From Metasolibacillus fluoroglycofenilyticus (GTDB lineage: Bacteria > Bacillota > Bacilli > Bacillales_A > Planococcaceae), in the NCBI RefSeq assembly GCF_003049645.1, contig NZ_PYWK01000002.1, positions 1 through 64,000 on the forward strand: a DNA stretch of 64,000 nt, in the 5' to 3' direction. Positions 60,499 through 64,000 of the stretch are shown piece after piece. Numbering within the stretch: the stretch's first letter is position 1; the number at the start of each line of letters is the position of its first letter. Position numbers and translations under genes: made by a program. The notes below the pieces were generated by a model, which worked only from the letters and a program-made list of their open reading frames with translations, made no database searches and had not been told where the DNA came from.

Positions 60499-62579
60499 GA
60501 TACACACTCCTCTAAAGTTTGTAATCGTTGACGCACGTAATATACTGTTTTAATGCCCTTCATCCAAGCATAAATATACACTTTCGCTAATTGTTCTGTT
60601 GTCCAACGATCAGTTACATATAATGTCATTGAAATTCCTTGATCGACATGCTTTTGTGCTGCTACATATAGGTCGATTAATTTATATGGATCAACTTCAT
60701 ATGCTTCCACATATAAATGACGATTATCATTATTTAAAAACGGCATCGGATAAATTGTACGACTATCTGCATAGTCTCGAATTTCCACGCGCTCTGTACA
60801 TGGTGCAAGTGATGCTGTGCTGCTGCGAATATAGGAAATACTGCCTGTCGGTGCAACAGCTAGGCGGTAGGCGTTAAATACGCCATGCTCAGCTACCTGC
60901 TCTTTTAACTCCTGCCACATTGCAGCAGTAATTAGCGGCACATTACCTAATGCTTCTTTAACCGCTTTCGATGGCTCTCTCTCTTCTTTTGCTATATAAG
61001 AGTCGAAGTAATTACCGTTGGCGTATTCGCTCTCCTCATAACGATAGAATGTTTCACCCTTCTCTTTGGCAATTTGCATAGATGCTTGTAATGAATAGTA
61101 ATTTAATGCTTCCATAAAGTAATCGACAAATTCAATTGACTCTGGTGAGCCATATAAAATATTCGATTGCACTAAATGACCATGAAGGTTCATTACCCCA
61201 AGACCAACAGAATGCATTAATTTATTCGCCTTCGCTACAGATGGCACATTTTTAATATTTGTCATTAATGATACATTCGTTAAGAGCTGCATACTTGTCG
61301 TAATAAGCTCTTCAAAGTTTTCGCTTTTTGTTGCGCGGTAAATGTCGATAGAGCCTAAGTTACACGATACATCTAAGCCGTAAACATTTGGCTGATCCAT
61401 ATCTGTAATATCACTCGTCGTTTGTACTTGTAAAATTTCTGTACACAAATTCGACATTTTCACTCGGCCTAGGCCTTTTAATGCGTGATTTTCGTTGACA
61501 TTATCATCAAACACCTCGAATGGATAGCCCGATTCAAATTGTGTCTTTTTAATTTCCGTATAAAGCTTGCGTGCATTAATGCGCTTTAGTTTTCGAATGT
61601 TCGGATTATCAAGCAATTCATAATACATTTCCGTCATGCTAATTTCGGACATGCGCTTGCCATATTCACGATAAATATCGTATGGGCTAAATAAAATAAT
61701 ATCTTTGTCACGCTTCATTAGCTCAAAGAAAATCGATGGGATAATAACCCCTGTCGATAATGTCGCTAAGCGAATTTTTTCGTCAGCGTTAGGCTTTTTC
61801 GATGAAATAAATTCTTCAATATCACCGTGGAAAATATTCAAATAGACAACGCCTGAGCCATTGCGCTGCCCTAGCTGGTTGGAATAGGAGAAAGAGTTTT
61901 CTAATAGCTTAGCAACAGGCATAACGCCGCTAGCACGATTTAAAATCCCTTTAATCGGGTCGCCTAATGGGCGTAAATCCGTTAACAATGTTCCTACGCC
62001 TCCCCCTAAACGAGAAAGCTCTAGGCAATAACCGATATTTTCTGCGATGGAATTCATCGTATCATCAACCGTCAATTTAAAGCAGCTTACTAGCTCACCA
62101 CGCGCCTTTTTACCGCTGTTTAGTGCCGTTGGTGTCGCGGGCTGATATGCCTCCATAATACTGCGTACAGCACGCTCTGCAAGGCTTTGGTCTCCCTGTG
62201 CTAAATATAACGAAATAATCGTAATGCGATCCTCATATTTCTCTAAAATCTCTTGACCGTCACGGCTTTTCATTGCGTAGCTTTCATAAAATTTGCTGGC
62301 ACTCATAAAGGATGGAAAACGGAATTTATAAGAATAAGCTATTTTGAATAACCTTTTAATAAATTCCATCGGATACATTTCTAAAAAATCTCTTTCATAG
62401 TATCCTTCATCGATTAAATATTTAAGCTTTTCTTCCAAGTCTATATAATAACGCATTTTCACATTGACATTTTCTAAAAAATACTTACGTGTCGCTTCTT
62501 TATCCTTGTCCAAATCTAAAATGCCTGTCGAGCTATAACTATTCAATAAATCATTATTGAGCTTTAAATACTCTTTCAA
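60486..62579 (-). CDS. nrdE: Class Ib ribonucleotide reductase large subunit
   Basis: A 697-aa catalytic subunit. Visible are ELVSCFKLTVDDTMNSI (redox Cys), NLCTEI, the radical cysteine region DVSCNLGSIDIY, SLAPCTERVEIRDYADSRTIYPMP (in part) and the C-terminal CVSC tail that takes electrons from NrdH. The N-terminal ATP cone of class Ia enzymes is absent, as expected for NrdE. Its ATG overlaps nrdI by 4 nt. Confidence 0.97.
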   Translation of the reverse strand: MKEYLKLNNDLLNSYSSTGILDLDKDKEATRKYFLENVNVKMRYYIDLEEKLKYLIDEGYYERDFLEMYPMEFIKRLFKIAYSYKFRFPSFMSASKFYESYAMKSRDGQEILEKYEDRITIISLYLAQGDQSLAERAVRSIMEAYQPATPTALNSGKKARGELVSCFKLTVDDTMNSIAENIGYCLELSRLGGGVGTLLTDLRPLGDPIKGILNRASGVMPVAKLLENSFSYSNQLGQRNGSGVVYLNIFHGDIEEFISSKKPNADEKIRLATLSTGVIIPSIFFELMKRDKDIILFSPYDIYREYGKRMSEISMTEMYYELLDNPNIRKLKRINARKLYTEIKKTQFESGYPFEVFDDNVNENHALKGLGRVKMSNLCTEILQVQTTSDITDMDQPNVYGLDVSCNLGSIDIYRATKSENFEELITTSMQLLTNVSLMTNIKNVPSVAKANKLMHSVGLGVMNLHGHLVQSNILYGSPESIEFVDYFMEALNYYSLQASMQIAKEKGETFYRYEESEYANGNYFDSYIAKEEREPSKAVKEALGNVPLITAAMWQELKEQVAEHGVFNAYRLAVAPTGSISYIRSSTASLAPCTERVEIRDYADSRTIYPMPFLNNDNRHLYVEAYEVDPYKLIDLYVAAQKHVDQGISMTLYVTDRWTTEQLAKVYIYAWMKGIKTVYYVRQRLQTLEECVSCSI

Positions 62580-62947
62580 ATCTTTTCCCCACCTTCAATA
62601 ACAGTTTGATAATATTCTCGAATTGCTTCATAATCGTGTGCAAATCCCCGAAGCTCTAGTTTGCGAACAATCGGTATTTGATAAGTGGCATTTATTTTAT
62701 CGGCGGAGCCGCAAAAAACATTGTGCCCAAAATTGGAATTGCCGCTTGCAATCACACCTTTACAAAACGTAGCGTTTTCTTGCAAAAATTCCTCTACTAT
62801 TTGTGGCACTGTACCAAGTCCATCCGTATAAGTAAATAATAAATAGGGCTCAGAAAGCTTGAGCCCCTTCGTCATCTCAATGTTCGGTAATTGGAGCTGA
62901 TTGATGATAAAGCGCACATTTCCTGTCCTGCTTGCAAAGACAATCAT
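62576..62947 (-). CDS. nrdI: Flavodoxin-like NrdI
   Basis: A 123-aa flavodoxin-like protein with the FMN-phosphate loop FASRTGNVRFI and FTYTDGLGTVP, ASGNSNFGHNVFCGSADKI. It supplies oxidant for assembly of the NrdF dimanganese-tyrosyl cofactor. It overlaps both neighbours by 4 nt, so nrdHIEF is tightly coupled. Confidence 0.95.
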   Translation of the reverse strand: MIVFASRTGNVRFIINQLQLPNIEMTKGLKLSEPYLLFTYTDGLGTVPQIVEEFLQENATFCKGVIASGNSNFGHNVFCGSADKINATYQIPIVRKLELRGFAHDYEAIREYYQTVIEGGEKI

Positions 62948-63174
62948 CCAACTAGCTTGCTAATCTCTTCGTTAATTTGTGAAAAATCATGGATTAGCTG
63001 ACCGTCGATTTCTAAAATCGGAACCGTTAAGAAACCTGCATTGACGATTTTCTCTTTTGCCGCAGCATCTAAATCTATATTAACTGTTTCGTAGCGCCCC
63101 TCTAAACCAGCTTCATTTAACTCCGATTTAACAAACATACATTTTGGACAAACTGTTTTTGTGTACAAGATCAT
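62944..63174 (-). CDS. nrdH: Glutaredoxin-like NrdH
   Basis: A 76-aa thiol carrier that reduces NrdE. The active site reads CPKC rather than the usual CVQC/CMQC, and the cis-Pro segment is LTVPILEIDGQLIHDF. First gene of the operon; GAAAGAGG lies before the ATG. The 485-bp region upstream to the next gene carries NrdR boxes. Confidence 0.92.
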   Translation of the reverse strand: MILYTKTVCPKCMFVKSELNEAGLEGRYETVNIDLDAAAKEKIVNAGFLTVPILEIDGQLIHDFSQINEEISKLVG

Positions 63175-63412
63175 TACGATAACCTCTTTCCATTTATTTT
63201 TTCATAGCATGTACCATTGTGCTTTGCCACATATACAAGTGAAACGATTATGTATTAGCATAATTATTGCGAACAATTCTTATTGCTAGAAAACTAAATT
63301 TTAATTTTCCATTTTTTTCTCGCCATGTATACTTATAATCTATACAAAATCTGAACAAGGTAACGCGCTAGATGTATGAGGAAAGCCCTTTATATAGCCA
63401 TCCTCGCTATAT

Positions 63413-63460
63413 TTCCTATATGTAGTGCGTTTTTCAGAAAAACAACACTATATATAGTGT
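63413..63460 (-). promoter_or_regulatory. Twin NrdR boxes upstream of nrdHIEF
   Basis: A perfect 16-bp palindrome ACACTATATATAGTGT (63445-63460) matches the NrdR box, and a degenerate copy TTCCTATATGTAGTGC (63413-63428) starts 32 bp away, three helical turns, the spacing known for paired NrdR boxes. They lie about 240-290 bp before nrdH. The region 63175-63412 between them and nrdH holds no gene and no recognised riboswitch. Confidence 0.85.
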
Positions 63461-63614
63461 TTATTTTGAACTGCATTTATTGTATCATACTCGATTTTAA
63501 AAAAACAACTCTTGCAATTTTTTTATTTTCATGAAAACATATATTCCATTTTGAAAATCATCATAAATACCTATTGCATTTAATTTATGAGTCAACAATT
63601 TTGAATAAACAACA

Positions 63615-63649
63615 AAAAGCTATATCAAAATAATTTTGATATAGCTTTT
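63615..63649 (-). terminator. Intrinsic terminator of yutF
   Basis: Arms AAAAGCTATATCAAAA and TTTTGATATAGCTTTT with a 3-nt loop, T-run on the minus strand, 12 bp past the yutF stop. Confidence 0.9.
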
Positions 63650-63660
63650 ATTCTTCTGTT

Positions 63661-64000
63661 TTACAGCCACTCTTCCAACGAGCTCAAGCAATAAGTAGGT
63701 CGTTCTTTCTGCAATTGGGCTTGCTCTGTAGGAGTAACACCTGTATTCACATGAACCGTATCACAGCCAAAGCGAATGCCGCATAAAATATCCGTTTGAT
63801 AATTATCGCCAATCAATACCATTTCATTTTTACAATAATGATGTGTTGAGGCAATCGCTTCTAACATAATTGGTGATGGCTTGCCAATGAAGACAGGCTC
63901 TACACCTCCTACGCTTGCTACAAGCCTTACAAAGGAGCCATTGCCAGGCACGAAGCCTTGCTCTGTTGGAAATTTAACATCTTCATTTGTAGCAATTAAA
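63661..64000 (-). CDS. yutF: HAD-superfamily (NagD/YutF-type) phosphatase, C-terminal part
   Basis: The last 113 residues of a HAD hydrolase; the 5' part lies beyond the window edge. The frame runs on through 63999 with LIATNEDVKFPTEQGFVPGNGSFV, and contains the motif III lysine region FIGKPSPIMLEA and motif IV VLIGDNYQTDILCGIRFGCDTVHVNTGVT (in part), matching TIGR01457/YutF. A GTG at 63949-63951 is internal, not the start. Substrates are probably phosphosugars or p-nitrophenyl phosphate in vitro. Confidence 0.9.
   Translation of the reverse strand, partial: LIATNEDVKFPTEQGFVPGNGSFVRLVASVGGVEPVFIGKPSPIMLEAIASTHHYCKNEMVLIGDNYQTDILCGIRFGCDTVHVNTGVTPTEQAQLQKERPTYCLSSLEEWL

Noticed and set aside
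63175..63412. Cobalamin or other riboswitch in the nrdH leader
   Set aside because: The enzyme is class Ib (not B12-dependent), and no conserved B12-box-like sequence was seen.

Overview
The window comes from a low-GC, Gram-positive, aerobic spore-former-type chromosome, most likely family Caryophanaceae (Planococcaceae; Lysinibacillus/Solibacillus-like). The evidence is the Bacillales-type 16S 5' end at the left edge, an SLH-domain surface protein, AAGGAGG-type ribosome sites, frequent TTG/GTG starts, and gene order matching the yug-yux-yuf-mrp-yui-yum-yut-yuz region of Bacillus subtilis (yugI, yugE, patB, yuxJ, pbpD, yufK, mrpA-G, yuiE/pepA, yuiD, yuiB, yumB/ndh, yutM, yutI, yuzD, yutJ, yuzB, yutF). 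No prophage, insertion sequence, CRISPR array or tRNA was seen.

Layout. 1-497: 5' end of a minus-strand 16S gene with leader and strong promoter. 0.5-5.2 kb: EamA transporter, MgtC plus CDF metal transporter, iron-type alcohol dehydrogenase, one unrecognised protein. 5.5-14.2 kb: a surface/signalling block with a REC-wHTH-BTAD response regulator, a 1016-aa sensor carrying two kinase cores, a small membrane protein and a 1368-aa SLH protein. 14.4-19.2 kb: glutamate/proline/arginine catabolism (gudB, rocA, and a divergent RocR-like regulator that has lost its sigma-54 loop). 19.4-28 kb: yugI, an NSS Na+ symporter, yugE, patB, cyclophilin, yuxJ-like MFS, pbpD. 28.5-35.1 kb: yufK and the seven-gene Mrp Na+/H+ antiporter. 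35-45 kb: pepA, yuiD, yuiB, the cluster nudix-lytS-lytR-cstA (probable pyruvate sensing and uptake), and an NDH-2. 45.6-53.3 kb: a degenerate EAL protein, VOC, an SRPBCC-ArsR pair, a Fur-box-controlled IsdE-like heme uptake operon, FlaR-like and GNAT proteins, and the A-type Fe-S protein yutM. 53.4-64 kb: DUF2225, a second NSS symporter, yutI, yuzD, yutJ and yuzB with twin Rex-like operators, MazG-like, nrdHIEF with twin NrdR boxes, and partial yutF.

Themes. Sodium and redox economy recur: Mrp antiporter, two Na+-coupled symporters, two NDH-2-type enzymes, Fe-S assembly proteins and heme uptake. The nrd, heme and yutJ units carry recognisable operators (NrdR, Fur, Rex), and the SRPBCC-ArsR unit carries a large palindrome on its promoter.

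The least explained content is intergenic. Several dispersed repeat families fill the gaps: a hairpin element that also forms an exact 99-bp tandem array of four units (43656-44051); a 21-bp periodic repeat at two convergent gene junctions; a roughly 190-bp element present as an inverted pair 30 kb apart; a hairpin element placed 3' of minus-strand genes; and related elements on both sides of pbpD. Copies of two families differ by compensatory base-pair changes, which suggests that structure is or was maintained.
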